DNA of 43,321 nt from Gammaproteobacteria bacterium (GTDB lineage: Bacteria; Pseudomonadota; Gammaproteobacteria; Methylococcales; Methylococcaceae): contig RFVA01000018.1 in the NCBI GenBank assembly GCA_009922685.1, positions 1-43,321 of the forward strand. The letters are read 5' to 3'. Positions 17,520-27,000 of this stretch are shown one piece after another. The notes beneath the pieces are model-generated. The model was not told the DNA's origin. It did no database searches and saw nothing but the letters and a program-made list of their open reading frames with translations. Each line of letters starts with the position of its first letter. Within the stretch, counting starts at the first letter, position 1. The translations under genes were made by a program, and so were the position numbers.

Positions 17520-19013
17520 ATGAATGACCAGCAAGACGAAAATAAGCTCATTGCCCAGCGCCGAGAAAAACTGAACACCCTGAGGCAGGAGGGCATTACT
17601 GCCTTTCCTAATGACTTCCGTCGGCATCATCTGGCAGAACCTTTACTGTCTGAATTTCAAGGCATTGAAGCCGAGGCGCTCGAAGCCAAGGCCATCAAGG
17701 TCTCACTCGCCGGCCGCCTCATGACGCGTCGCGTAATGGGAAAAGCGGCCTTCGCCCACTTGCAGGATATGTCAGGGCAGATCCAGCTATTCCTGCAACG
17801 AGACCATCTACCCGAAGGGGTCTATGACGCCTTCAAGGGCTATGATCTTGGGGACATTATTGGCGTTGATGGCACCCTCTTTATGACCAAAACCGGGGAG
17901 CTCTCGGTCAAAGCCAGTAGCCTTCGCCTGTTAACCAAATCTCTAAGGCCTCTTCCTGAAAAGTTTCACGGCCTGACCGATGCTGAAACCTGCTATCGGC
18001 AACGGTATCTAGATCTGATCATGAATCAGGACTCTCGTCGGGTCTTTCTGCTTCGAAGCGCCATCGTGCGCCACATCCGTGATTTCCTGACCCTGCGCGA
18101 TTTCCTCGAAGTCGAAACGCCGATGATGCAGGTGATCCCGGGGGGGGCCCGTGCGAAGCCTTTCATCACGCACCATAATGCGCTGGACATGGACCTCTAC
18201 CTTCGCATTGCGCCAGAACTCTATCTGAAGCGCTTGGTCGTCGGGGGATTTGAACGTGTCTTCGAGATCAATCGGAGCTTTAGGAACGAGGGCCTTTCAA
18301 CGCGCCACAACCCCGAGTTCACGATGATCGAGTTCTACCAGGCTTACGCCGATTATCGTGACCTGATGGACCTGACCGAGGCATTGATGCGAAGTCTCGC
18401 TGAAACATTGCTAGGAACAACCCAGATTCACTATCAGGGCAACGATTTTGATCTTGGACAACCCTTCAGGCGAATGACCGTTCTTGAATCGATCATGCAT
18501 TACAACCCGGAGATCACTGCCGATCAGCTCGCTGAGCGCGACACCGCCTCGGACATCGCCCGTCGACTTGGAATCAAGGTGGCGCCGGGTGATGGCCTTG
18601 GAAAGATTCAAACGGAAATCTTTGAGAAGACGGTCGAGGACAAACTGTTCGAACCGACCTTCATCACCGCTTATCCTGCCGAGGTCTCCCCTTTGGCAAG
18701 ACGAAACGATGACAACCCCTTCATTACCGATCGCTTTGAATTCTTTATTGCCGGCCGCGAGTTGGCGAATGGATTTTCAGAGCTGAACGACCCTGAAGAT
18801 CAAGCCGATCGCTTCCGTCAGCAGGTTCTAGACAAAGATCAAGGCGATGAGGAAGCCATGCATTACGATAGCGATTATATTCGCGCACTGGAGCACGGCA
18901 TGCCACCCACGGCGGGTGAAGGCATCGGCATTGACCGACTCGTGATGCTCTTCACCGATGCACCCTCCATCCGGGATGTCATCCTGTTTCCGCACATGCG
19001 GCGTGAAGCTTAA
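17520..19013 (+). CDS. lysS: Lysyl-tRNA synthetase, class II
   Basis: A 497-residue class II aminoacyl-tRNA synthetase charging tRNA-Lys. The N-terminal OB-fold anticodon-binding domain spans roughly residues 60-160 ([20 protein letters not shown]). Class II motif 1 lies near [15 protein letters not shown], motif 2 is [18 protein letters not shown], and motif 3 is [15 protein letters not shown]. The length is normal. It follows prfB at three bases, the widely conserved prfB-lysS order of proteobacteria. A strong terminator begins five bases after its stop. Confidence 0.97.
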   Translation: MNDQQDENKLIAQRREKLNTLRQEGITAFPNDFRRHHLAEPLLSEFQGIEAEALEAKAIKVSLAGRLMTRRVMGKAAFAHLQDMSGQIQLFLQRDHLPEGVYDAFKGYDLGDIIGVDGTLFMTKTGELSVKASSLRLLTKSLRPLPEKFHGLTDAETCYRQRYLDLIMNQDSRRVFLLRSAIVRHIRDFLTLRDFLEVETPMMQVIPGGARAKPFITHHNALDMDLYLRIAPELYLKRLVVGGFERVFEINRSFRNEGLSTRHNPEFTMIEFYQAYADYRDLMDLTEALMRSLAETLLGTTQIHYQGNDFDLGQPFRRMTVLESIMHYNPEITADQLAERDTASDIARRLGIKVAPGDGLGKIQTEIFEKTVEDKLFEPTFITAYPAEVSPLARRNDDNPFITDRFEFFIAGRELANGFSELNDPEDQADRFRQQVLDKDQGDEEAMHYDSDYIRALEHGMPPTAGEGIGIDRLVMLFTDAPSIRDVILFPHMRREA

Positions 19014-19017
19014 GACT

Positions 19018-19057
19018 GATTGACCGCGCTATGGGGACGCGGTCAATCGCCTTTTTT
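19018..19057 (+). terminator. Rho-independent terminator of prfB-lysS
   Basis: GATTGACCGCG and CGCGGTCAATC form a perfect 11-bp stem with a 9-base loop, followed by GCC and six T. It lies directly after the lysS stop and just before the end of the convergent xoxJ gene. Confidence 0.9.
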
Positions 19058-19065
19058 AACCTCGA

Positions 19066-19920
19066 TCAATGAGGCTTTGACGCGACACTTCCGATGGGGA
19101 GTAAGGGGACACCGTAATCTTTTAAAATCGCCTCGATCTCAGCGCCCTTCTTCTCAATCAGATCATCAAGGAGCTTCTTCCGCTCCTTATCGGGGATCCG
19201 GACCCCCATAGACATCGCGAAATCAAAGCGAAGTCCAGGCTCTGAGGCCATGGGAATTAATTCGAACATCCCGGGCTTTTCCTTGGCAAGGTAGGCGGCC
19301 ATGGGCCCCCAAATAATCACCATATCCAACTTCTTCTCGGTAAAGTCCCGGAGAAGAACCTGCGCCGTATTTTCGCTGGTATCACCGGTCATCGTCTGAT
19401 AGGGAATACCTCGAGTAATCAGCCCATGATTCAAGAGCCAGGTGGTCCCAGGAGCCCCATCGAACATAGCAATCCGAAGCTTGCTCCTGACCTCCTCCGG
19501 CAACCGATCAAGATCATTAGGGGCCTTTACAGTGTCCAACGCCCCCCCCTTCAAGAGGACCAGAACATAGGTGGAACGATAATAAGGACGCGTCGTAGCC
19601 GCTATTTCAAAGCCATCTGGAACCCCCATCACCACATCACACTTATAGGTCTCCGTATCGGGGATTTTCGCTTTGAGGGTGTTGCGAATAAAACCAAGGC
19701 GCTGAGGAAACCAGGTGTATTCGAGTTTCTGCCCTAGCGCATCGGCGAAAAGATGAGCGATCTTGTTTTCATAACCCTTGCCGTTTTCAAGGGAAAGTGG
19801 CGGATTGTTGGGGTCCGCACAGACCTTAAACACCCCCTCATCCGCACCAGCCAGCCCTGCCATCACTGATAAACACCCCACCATCACCGCACATCGTAAG
19901 ATTTGCATCATTGTTCCCAT
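19066..19920 (-). CDS. xoxJ: XoxJ-like periplasmic solute-binding protein of quinoprotein dehydrogenase
   Basis: A 284-residue exported protein of the extracellular solute-binding type 3 fold. A signal peptide (ILRCAVMVGCLSVMAGLAGADE) precedes a mature start FKVCADPNNPPLSLEN. This start, with Cys and DPNNPP, is characteristic of the proteins tied to PQQ dehydrogenases (MxaJ/XoxJ). Further family text is CDVVMGVPDGFE and TRPYYRSTYVLV. XoxJ proteins are thought to help activate or mature the methanol dehydrogenase, not to import a nutrient. It lies downstream of xoxF on the same strand, separated by a terminator-like hairpin. The start could also be the ATG at 19911 or 19908. Confidence 0.9.
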   Translation of the reverse strand: MGTMMQILRCAVMVGCLSVMAGLAGADEGVFKVCADPNNPPLSLENGKGYENKIAHLFADALGQKLEYTWFPQRLGFIRNTLKAKIPDTETYKCDVVMGVPDGFEIAATTRPYYRSTYVLVLLKGGALDTVKAPNDLDRLPEEVRSKLRIAMFDGAPGTTWLLNHGLITRGIPYQTMTGDTSENTAQVLLRDFTEKKLDMVIIWGPMAAYLAKEKPGMFELIPMASEPGLRFDFAMSMGVRIPDKERKKLLDDLIEKKGAEIEAILKDYGVPLLPIGSVASKPH

Positions 19921-20019
19921 CGATCATTCATTAAAAATCCACCAAGAACCGGACGCCTTTTGGAGACTTACCTCGCGCTAATGGTTCCTTTAAGAGACTG
20001 GGAGCTAAACCCATAGCCC

Positions 20020-20059
20020 AAAAAAAAACCCTGGCCGCCTAAGCCGCCAGGGTTTTTTT
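20020..20059. terminator. Bidirectional terminator-type hairpin between xoxF and xoxJ
   Basis: CCCTGGC (20029-20035) and GCCAGGG (20046-20052) form a stem extended by an A-run on the left (20020-20028) and seven T on the right (20053-20059), so each strand ends in a U-run. In the direction of xoxF it lies 40 bases after the stop and before xoxJ, so it should end most xoxF transcripts and limit xoxJ read-through. Confidence 0.85.
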
Positions 20060-20098
20060 GGTGATGGAGCGGGTTTCTAGGAAACCCGCCGTCTACCC

Positions 20099-21961
20099 TT
20101 AGTTAGGCAGAGCAAACACCGTGAAGACACCACCCAGCTTGGTGTGTGCGCCGAGGCTCTTATAAGCCCCTACTGCACCCAAACCTTCGCTGTCGCCTTC
20201 AAGGCCAGCCGCCATACCAACGCCTGCCCAGCCACCGATACCCGAGAGGATACCGATGTACTGCTTGCCGTTGTACATCCAGGTGCTCACGTTGCCGATG
20301 ATCCCCGATGGGGTCTTGAACTTATAAAGTTCAGCACCGGTATTGGCATCACGCACCTTGAGGTAACCTTCGAGCGTTCCATAGACCACCAAATCACTGG
20401 CGGTCGAGAGCATGCCGCTCCAAAGAGAGAAAGGCTCGTCGATCTGCCATGCGATCTTACCGGTGGTTGGATCCCACGCGGTGAAAGAACCCATGTGGAG
20501 CTTTTCTTCCTTGTCACCGGTCTTGACGTTGGCTTTTGCTGGGTAAATATTCAGCGTTGCACCGACGTAAGGCTGGCCCGCAGTGTACTCAACCTGGAAG
20601 GGCTCATAGTCCATACAGGTGTGGTTACCTGGGATGTAGATGAGCTTTGTCTTTGGTGAGAAAGTCACCGGCGGCTCATTCTTAGCACCCATGGCTGAAG
20701 GACAAATGCCCTTCTGGTTATGGTCTTCACCACCCGATTGGGTTGAGTACTGGCTGACGACCTGCGGACGACCCGTCTTGGGATCAACATGCGTGGCCCA
20801 ATTGACCATCTTGTCGAACTTTTCAGCGACCAACAATTCGCCGGTCAGACGATCGAGGGTGTAGCCGAATCCATTACGATCGAAGTGGGTCAGAAGCTTA
20901 GAGTGGTCTTTGCCATCCTTATCCTTCATGGGAACATCGATCAACGTCATTTCGTTGATACCGTCATAATCCCATTCGTCATGTGGGGTCATCTGATAAA
21001 CCCACTTGGCTGCACCAGTATCCGCATCGCGAGCCCAGATGGTCATCGACCACTTGTTATCGCCAGGACGCTGAACAGGATTCCACGTCGAAGGATTGCC
21101 TGAACCGTAATAAATCAGATTGGCATCCTTGTCGTAGCTGGTCCAGCCCCACGTGGTGCCACCGCCGATCTTCCACTGGTCACCCTGCCAGCTCTTCAGC
21201 GAAGAGTCCTTGCCTACCGCGGCCATCTTGCCGTCAGTCCAGGTCATGGTCTTCTCTGGATCGATCTTCATGTCGGCATCAGGACCCAAGCTGTAAGCCT
21301 TCCAAGCGAGGCTACCGTCCTTGACGTTGTAAGCGGCCATGAAGCCACGTACACCGAATTCACCCCCTGAAATACCGATCAGGACCTTGTCCTTCACGAT
21401 GACTGGGGCACTCGTGTTGGTCATACCCGCCTTTGGATCGCCATTCTTGACTTTCCATACGAGCTTGCCGGTCTTCGCATCGAGTGCGATCAACGTGGCA
21501 TCGCCCTGGGCCAGGAAGACTTTGCCGTCTCCGTAACCAAGACCACGGTTGACCACGTCACAACACATGACACCAATGACCTGCGTTGGATCCGTGCCCT
21601 TGTCAGGCGCGTAATCGTATTCCCATACGACACTGTGGGTGTCCTGGCTCAGCGCATAAATCTTGTGCGGGAAACCGGTATGGATGTAGATCAGTCCATT
21701 GACGACCAAAGGACCACCCTCATGACCGCGCAGAGCGCCGGTTGAGAAAGTCCAGATCGGCTGGATGCTCTTAGCATTGTCCTTGTTGATCTGAGTGAGC
21801 GTGCTGAAACGGCTACCAAAATAATCCCCACCCCAGGTTGCCCAGTTGGCTGGATCATGAGACAGCTTTTCGACCTCGGCATTAGCAGAAACCACAGCCG
21901 GCGCCAGCATGGCGGACGCTACGGTCGTCGAAAGCAGCAAACTCTTCAAAGAGTTCTTCAT
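20099..21961 (-). CDS. xoxF: Lanthanide-dependent methanol dehydrogenase XoxF (PQQ)
   Basis: A 620-residue periplasmic PQQ alcohol dehydrogenase oxidising methanol. A signal peptide ends near VVSANAEV. The eight-bladed propeller carries the known active-site residues: the vicinal disulfide Cys133-Cys134 (GVMCCDVV), Glu201 (GGEFGVRG), Asn289 (GSGNPSTWN), the catalytic Asp331 and the extra Asp333 in EWDYDGINE. The calcium enzyme MxaF has alanine at the second aspartate position; Asp here is the lanthanide ligand diagnostic of XoxF. Trp271 in GGGTTWGW fits the PQQ-stacking tryptophan. Accessory genes lie on both sides, but no cytochrome cL gene (xoxG) is in the window. The ATG at 21961 lacks a Shine-Dalgarno and follows a hairpin. 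Confidence 0.95.
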   Translation of the reverse strand: MKNSLKSLLLSTTVASAMLAPAVVSANAEVEKLSHDPANWATWGGDYFGSRFSTLTQINKDNAKSIQPIWTFSTGALRGHEGGPLVVNGLIYIHTGFPHKIYALSQDTHSVVWEYDYAPDKGTDPTQVIGVMCCDVVNRGLGYGDGKVFLAQGDATLIALDAKTGKLVWKVKNGDPKAGMTNTSAPVIVKDKVLIGISGGEFGVRGFMAAYNVKDGSLAWKAYSLGPDADMKIDPEKTMTWTDGKMAAVGKDSSLKSWQGDQWKIGGGTTWGWTSYDKDANLIYYGSGNPSTWNPVQRPGDNKWSMTIWARDADTGAAKWVYQMTPHDEWDYDGINEMTLIDVPMKDKDGKDHSKLLTHFDRNGFGYTLDRLTGELLVAEKFDKMVNWATHVDPKTGRPQVVSQYSTQSGGEDHNQKGICPSAMGAKNEPPVTFSPKTKLIYIPGNHTCMDYEPFQVEYTAGQPYVGATLNIYPAKANVKTGDKEEKLHMGSFTAWDPTTGKIAWQIDEPFSLWSGMLSTASDLVVYGTLEGYLKVRDANTGAELYKFKTPSGIIGNVSTWMYNGKQYIGILSGIGGWAGVGMAAGLEGDSEGLGAVGAYKSLGAHTKLGGVFTVFALPN

Positions 21962-21965
21962 CGTT

Positions 21966-21985
21966 AAAAACCGGGATAAATCCCG
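21966..21985 (-). promoter_or_regulatory. Terminator-like hairpin in the xoxF leader
   Basis: Read on the minus strand, CGGGATTTATCCCG (21972-21985) folds on itself and is followed by a G and five U (21966-21970), four bases before the xoxF ATG. No purine-rich ribosome binding site lies between hairpin and start. The structure could attenuate transcription or govern translation initiation. Confidence 0.45.
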
Positions 21986-22159
21986 AGGCGACCGTCTGGG
22001 TGCGTAACTTGAAGGATTTCAGGGCAAAAGTCAACGGCCACAACCTGAACAATCACCTTTATCCAAAAAGCCCCTTTGCGATCGATTCCAACTAGATCCT
22101 TCTCTCACGCCCCATTGAAGACCCTTTTCGGATTGCTTTAATCGCTTTGGGGACAGAAA

Positions 22160-23203
22160 ATGCGCGATCTAGCCCCTGAAGCACCCTCCAGATCATCACC
22201 GATGCCCTCTCTCGCCAAATCTTTACTGAGCCCTTTGAAGGCCCTTTCACTCCTCATCGGAGGCTTCTGCCACTTGGGGTTTTCATCGGAAACGCTCGCC
22301 GAAGCCCTTCCCATCAAGGCGGTCGCCGAGGGCGTTTATGTCCACCAGGGCAGCCACCTCTTCCCGAACCCTCAAAATCATGGAGAGATCGCCAACATCG
22401 GCTTCATCGTCGGCAACCACTGTGTCGCCATCATTGATACCGGGGGCAGTCAAGAAGAAGGGCAACGCTTAAAAGCGGCCGTAAAGGCCACGACGCAGAT
22501 GCCCATATGCTATGTCATCAATACCCACGTCCACCCTGACCATATTTACGGTAATCGGGCCTTCAAGGCCCCAGGCGTTCAATTTGTAGGCCACTATCGA
22601 CTGGCCCATGCCATGGCCATGAGGGCCCCCTATTACCTTTCGCAGGCGAAGGATCAACTGGGATTAACCCTCAGCGCCGAAGACTTCGTCCCCCCGGATA
22701 TCGAAGTTCATGACACCCTCGACCTTGACCTTGGCGGAAGGACGCTGCACCTCATGGCCCACCCGAGGGCTCATACTGATAACGACCTCAGCATTTTTGA
22801 TGCGACATCAGAAACTCTCTGGCTTGGAGATCTGCTCTTCATGGGCCATCTACCGGTGATCGACGGCAGCCTTCTTGGCTGGCTCAAGACCATCGATCAG
22901 CTGCCCTCGATCACCGCCAAAAGGGTGATCCCAGGACACGGCCCGATAACGGCTCTCTGGCCTTTGGCCCTGGCCGGTGAAAAGCGCTATCTTGAAAGCT
23001 TGGCTCATGACATCAGAGCCGCCCAGAAGGCCAATAAGACCATCGAACAGGCGATGAATGAGATTGGCCTCGAGCACCGAGCCGACTGGCAGCTTTTTGA
23101 CGACTTTCACCGTCGCAACATCGCTTCAGGCTTCGCCGAGCTCGAATGGGAAGACCCGAGCCCCGAACCACCCTTAAAAAACCCAGGGAGATCTAACCCA
23201 TGA
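22160..23203 (+). CDS. Quinoprotein relay system zinc metallohydrolase (MBL fold)
   Basis: A 347-residue exported metallo-beta-lactamase-fold protein. The signal segment lies at about 23-48 (LKALSLLIGGFCHLGFSSETLAEA). Zinc ligands are His123, His125, Asp127 and His128 in NTHVHPDHIYGN, His205 in HPRAHTDNDL, Asp224 in LGDLLF, and His260 in IPGHGP. The family occurs next to PQQ alcohol dehydrogenases together with a SoxYZ-like carrier, which is exactly the gene that follows with a four-base overlap; its substrate is not established to my knowledge. A GGGGA sits before the ATG at 22160; a second ATG at 22202 is possible. It is divergent from xoxF with 198 bases between. Confidence 0.87.
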   Translation: MRDLAPEAPSRSSPMPSLAKSLLSPLKALSLLIGGFCHLGFSSETLAEALPIKAVAEGVYVHQGSHLFPNPQNHGEIANIGFIVGNHCVAIIDTGGSQEEGQRLKAAVKATTQMPICYVINTHVHPDHIYGNRAFKAPGVQFVGHYRLAHAMAMRAPYYLSQAKDQLGLTLSAEDFVPPDIEVHDTLDLDLGGRTLHLMAHPRAHTDNDLSIFDATSETLWLGDLLFMGHLPVIDGSLLGWLKTIDQLPSITAKRVIPGHGPITALWPLALAGEKRYLESLAHDIRAAQKANKTIEQAMNEIGLEHRADWQLFDDFHRRNIASGFAELEWEDPSPEPPLKNPGRSNP

Positions 23204-24015
23204 AGACCGTCATGATCCGCATACTCCTGACCTTCACCTTCCTCAACCTCTCAGGCCTCCCGCTTGGAGCTCAGGCCGAGGGGGAAGATGAAAGCCAATG
23301 GACCTCACAGCTCAAGAATCAATTCTTCGGTGATCGACCGATCAGCGAGGATCACGAGACCATTGAGATCACAGCGCCTTATCGCGCCGAGGACCCCGCT
23401 CTGGTGCCCATCCAGATCACCAGCAAGTTTCCTCAGACGGGCGCCCAATTCATTAAAAAGATCACGGTCATTATCGATCATAATCCGACCCCTTTTTCGG
23501 CGTCATTTGAGTTCACCCAGGAGAGCGGCAAAGCCGACATCGCGACCCGCATGCGCGTCAATGCTTACACCTATATCCGCGCCATTGCTGAAACCAACGA
23601 TGGCAAACTGCACATGGCCAAGGCCTTTGTCAAAGCGAGTGGTGGATGCTCTGCGCCGATCGGGACCGACAGTGAGGATGCCAAGGCTCGGTTTGGAAAA
23701 ATGAAATTCAAATTCGATCAGGACAAGCCGACCTTGGGATCAGCCAACCCCGTTCAACTGTTAATCAGCCACCCGAATATCACCGGCATGCAGATGGATC
23801 AAATCACCCGGATGATTCAACCCGCCCATTATGTGACGGACGTTAACGTCAGCTTCGATGGGAAGCCGGTACTGACCGTCAAGGGCGACATTGCGCTCAG
23901 CACGGATCCAAACTTCAGGTTCTACTTTGCGCCTCAAAAAGCAGGCGAACTCCATGTCGACATCAAGGATAACCTTGGCCAGCAATTCTCCGCCAACCAG
24001 TCCGTCAATCCTTGA
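23200..24015 (+). CDS. Quinoprotein-associated SoxYZ-like carrier protein (fused)
   Basis: A 271-residue exported protein that joins a SoxY-like N-terminal half to a SoxZ-like C-terminal half. A signal peptide ends near LGAQAEG. The SoxY-like part ends with a conserved Cys150 in ASGGCSAPIG, the counterpart of the sulfur-carrying cysteine of SoxY, though here it is internal to the fusion instead of at the chain end. The SoxZ-like part includes VQLLISHPNITGMQ and FYFAPQKAGELHV. This fused form is known beside PQQ dehydrogenases rather than in thiosulfate oxidation operons. The ATG overlaps the stop of the metallohydrolase (ATGA), so the two are translationally coupled and probably act together. 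Confidence 0.87.
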   Translation: MKTVMIRILLTFTFLNLSGLPLGAQAEGEDESQWTSQLKNQFFGDRPISEDHETIEITAPYRAEDPALVPIQITSKFPQTGAQFIKKITVIIDHNPTPFSASFEFTQESGKADIATRMRVNAYTYIRAIAETNDGKLHMAKAFVKASGGCSAPIGTDSEDAKARFGKMKFKFDQDKPTLGSANPVQLLISHPNITGMQMDQITRMIQPAHYVTDVNVSFDGKPVLTVKGDIALSTDPNFRFYFAPQKAGELHVDIKDNLGQQFSANQSVNP

Positions 24016-24042
24016 CCCTAGTAGGCCCTCTGCAATGCGGCG

Positions 24043-24075
24043 GCGGCACCCCCCACTTAGGGTGCCGCTTTCTTT
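24043..24075 (+). terminator. Terminator of the metallohydrolase-SoxYZ operon
   Basis: GCGGCACCC (24043-24051) and GGGTGCCGC (24060-24068) form a perfect 9-bp stem with an 8-base loop, followed by TTTCTTT. It lies 28 bases after the SoxYZ stop. Its right arm falls inside the last codons of the convergent RND transporter gene. Confidence 0.8.
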
Positions 24076-27000
24076 GACTTACGGGCGTCCAGCCACTCGG
24101 ACAGTTGCTGAGTAAGGACATAGAAAACCGGGACGAATGGGATCGCGACCAGTGTTGATGCCAGCATCCCGCCAAACACGACCGTTCCAATAGCCTGCTG
24201 GCTCGCGGCGCCAGCACCGCTGGCCTTCAAAAGAGGCACCACCCCAAGGATGAAGGCAAAGGAAGTCATGATGATGGGCCGAAACCGTTTACGGGTGGCC
24301 TCAACCGCCGCATCGACAATCGAGTGACCCTCAGCACGCAGTTCGCGGGCAAACTCAACCACCAGAATCGCGTTTTTACTGGCGAGCGCAATCATCAGAA
24401 CGAGCCCGACCTGGGTGTAGAGGTTGTTATCAAAATTTCGGGCGATCAGCGCCAAAATCACCCCGACCAAGGCCATCGGCACGACCAGAATGACCCCGAG
24501 CGGGGAGATCCAGTTTTCATATTGGGCCGCAAGGACAAGGAAAACCAGCAGCAAGGACAGCGCATACACAAAATAAGCGGTATTTCCGACCAACTTCTGC
24601 TGATATGCGACTGACGTCCAATCGTAGTGGAAGCCCTGAGGCAATGAGGCATCCGCCATCTGTTCCATGATATGCATCGCGTCACCCCCACTCACGCCTG
24701 GAGCTGGCGCTCCAAAGAAAGGGGCTGCGGGATAAAGGTTATAACGAGACACCAATTCTGAGCCGACTTTCCGATTGATGGTTAAGAGCGTCCCAAGGGG
24801 CACCATGTTGGACTCATTATTTCTGACATAGAGATCCTGAATATCATCGATACTCCGACGATAAGCGGCATCAGCCTGCACGTAGACCTGAAAAGACTGA
24901 TCAAATTTTGTGAACAAGTTGACGTAGCTTGAGCCGAGATAGGACTGCAGCGTCCCGAAGATGTTTTCAATAGGGACCTGAAGAGATTGAGCCTTGGTTC
25001 GATCAATATCTAAAAAAAGCTGAGGACTTAAGGCACTAAAGGTCGTGGCTGAGAAACCGAGCCCACTCTGGGTGGCTGCCGCCCTCATCAACTCGGTCAT
25101 GATGGGTTGTAACTCCCGAATACCATGCGCGCCACGATCCTCGACCATCATCTGAAGGCCGCCAACCTGTCCAAGACCCGCGATCGGAGGCGGCGTCACC
25201 GCGACGACACGCGCCTCTTGTATCCCATCAAATTTCTTTTTGAGATCCTGGAGAATAACCGCCTGACTCAAGGCCTCACCCCGCTTCTCCCAACTGTCGT
25301 AAGGCGCAAAGATAGTGAACGCGTTGGCAAGATTGGCCGTATCAGGGACAGAAAACCCACCGATGGTGATCCATCCCTTGATTCCCGGAGTTTCCTTCAA
25401 TATCTGGCCGACTTTGTCGATCACGGCCCGCACCCTCGGCTGAGAACTTCCCTCCGGCAATTTCCCAAAAATGATGGCGTACCCCTGATCCTCTATCGGC
25501 AGAAAACCGGTGGGGTGATGCGCAAACATCCAGCCACCGAATAAGATGACGACCACAAACAACGCCACCATGGACCGAGTTCTCTCAACCATCCAACGGA
25601 TGATGTTGGTGTAGGCCGCTTCAATCTTTCCATAGCCGCGATTAAAGGCACGATAAAACGCATTGGGCTCATAATCCTTAGGCCTTGGCTTCAAATAAAG
25701 AGCACATTGGGCAGGCTTCAATGTCAGCGCATTGATGGCGCTAATAATGGCCGTTGAGGCGATCACCAACGCAAACTGCTTAAAGAGCTCGCCGCTAATT
25801 CCAGGAAGAAAGGCCGCGGGAAGAAAGACAGCGGAAAGCACCAAGGTGATACCGATGACAGGGCCCGTCATCTGACTCATGGCCTTGATGGCGGCATCCT
25901 TGGGGGTGAGTCCCGACTCAATATGAGACGTCGCATTCTCGACGATCACGATGGCATCATCGACCACAATACCAATGGCGAGAATCAGCCCGAAAAGGGT
26001 CATCAGATTGACCGAAAAGCCGAGCATGGCCATCGCCGCGAAGGCACCGATAATGGTCACTGGTACCGTCGTCGCGGGGACCAAGGTCGCCCGCCAGTTT
26101 TGAAGGAAGAGGATGACCACGGCAAGAACCAAAAAGCCGGCTTCATAAAGCGTTTCATAAACCGCATGAATCGACTGTTCGATGAAGTCCGTCGTATCGT
26201 AGAGGATCGAGTAACTCAGTCCTTCAGGAAATTCTGCCGACATTTTCTTGGTCAGATCCTTGACCTTTTCTCCGATATCTAAAGCATTTGCATCGGGCAG
26301 GCCATAGACCAAGATCTGAGCCGCCTTATGGCCACTGACCCCCGAAAAATTGGTATAGGATTTCTGGGCTAATTCGACCCTTGCAACATCTTTTACCCGA
26401 ACAATTTGTGCGGTGGCTGCATCGGACCCATTTTGGCTGCTTTGGCCATTTTGACTGCTCTTTGGCGTCACGGCCTTCACAATAATGTCTTCAAACTCGG
26501 AAATATCTGAGAGCCGTCCCAGCGCATTAATCGTTAACTGGAAGGACTGATCCTCAGGAACCGGTGGACCCCCCAACTGCCCTGCGACCACCTGATTATT
26601 TTGCGAGCGAACGGCATCCGCCACATCGGTTGTGGTGAGACCGTAGTATTTGAGGCGCTCGGGGTCCATCCATATCCGCATGCTGTAGGAACCTGCGCCT
26701 TTGACGACAATCTGACCGACCCCTGGAATACGCCACAGCGGGTACATGAGATTAATCTGGGCATAATTTGACAAGTAGGTCTCATCAAACCGTTCATCCT
26801 CAGCAAAAAGGCTGATCGCCATCAAAATATTGGTCGACACCTTACGGATGCTAATACCCTGCTTTTGAACGGCATCTGGCAACTGCGACATTTGGCCATT
26901 GACCAAATTTTGAACCAGACTGAGGGAGGAGTTAAGATCAGTCCCCACCTCAAAGGTGATGGTCAGGACATAAGATCCATCAGAGCCACTGGTCGAATAG

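Noticed and set aside
20144-20659. 171-aa plus-strand frame inside xoxF
   Set aside because: It is antisense to the conserved C-terminal blades of XoxF.
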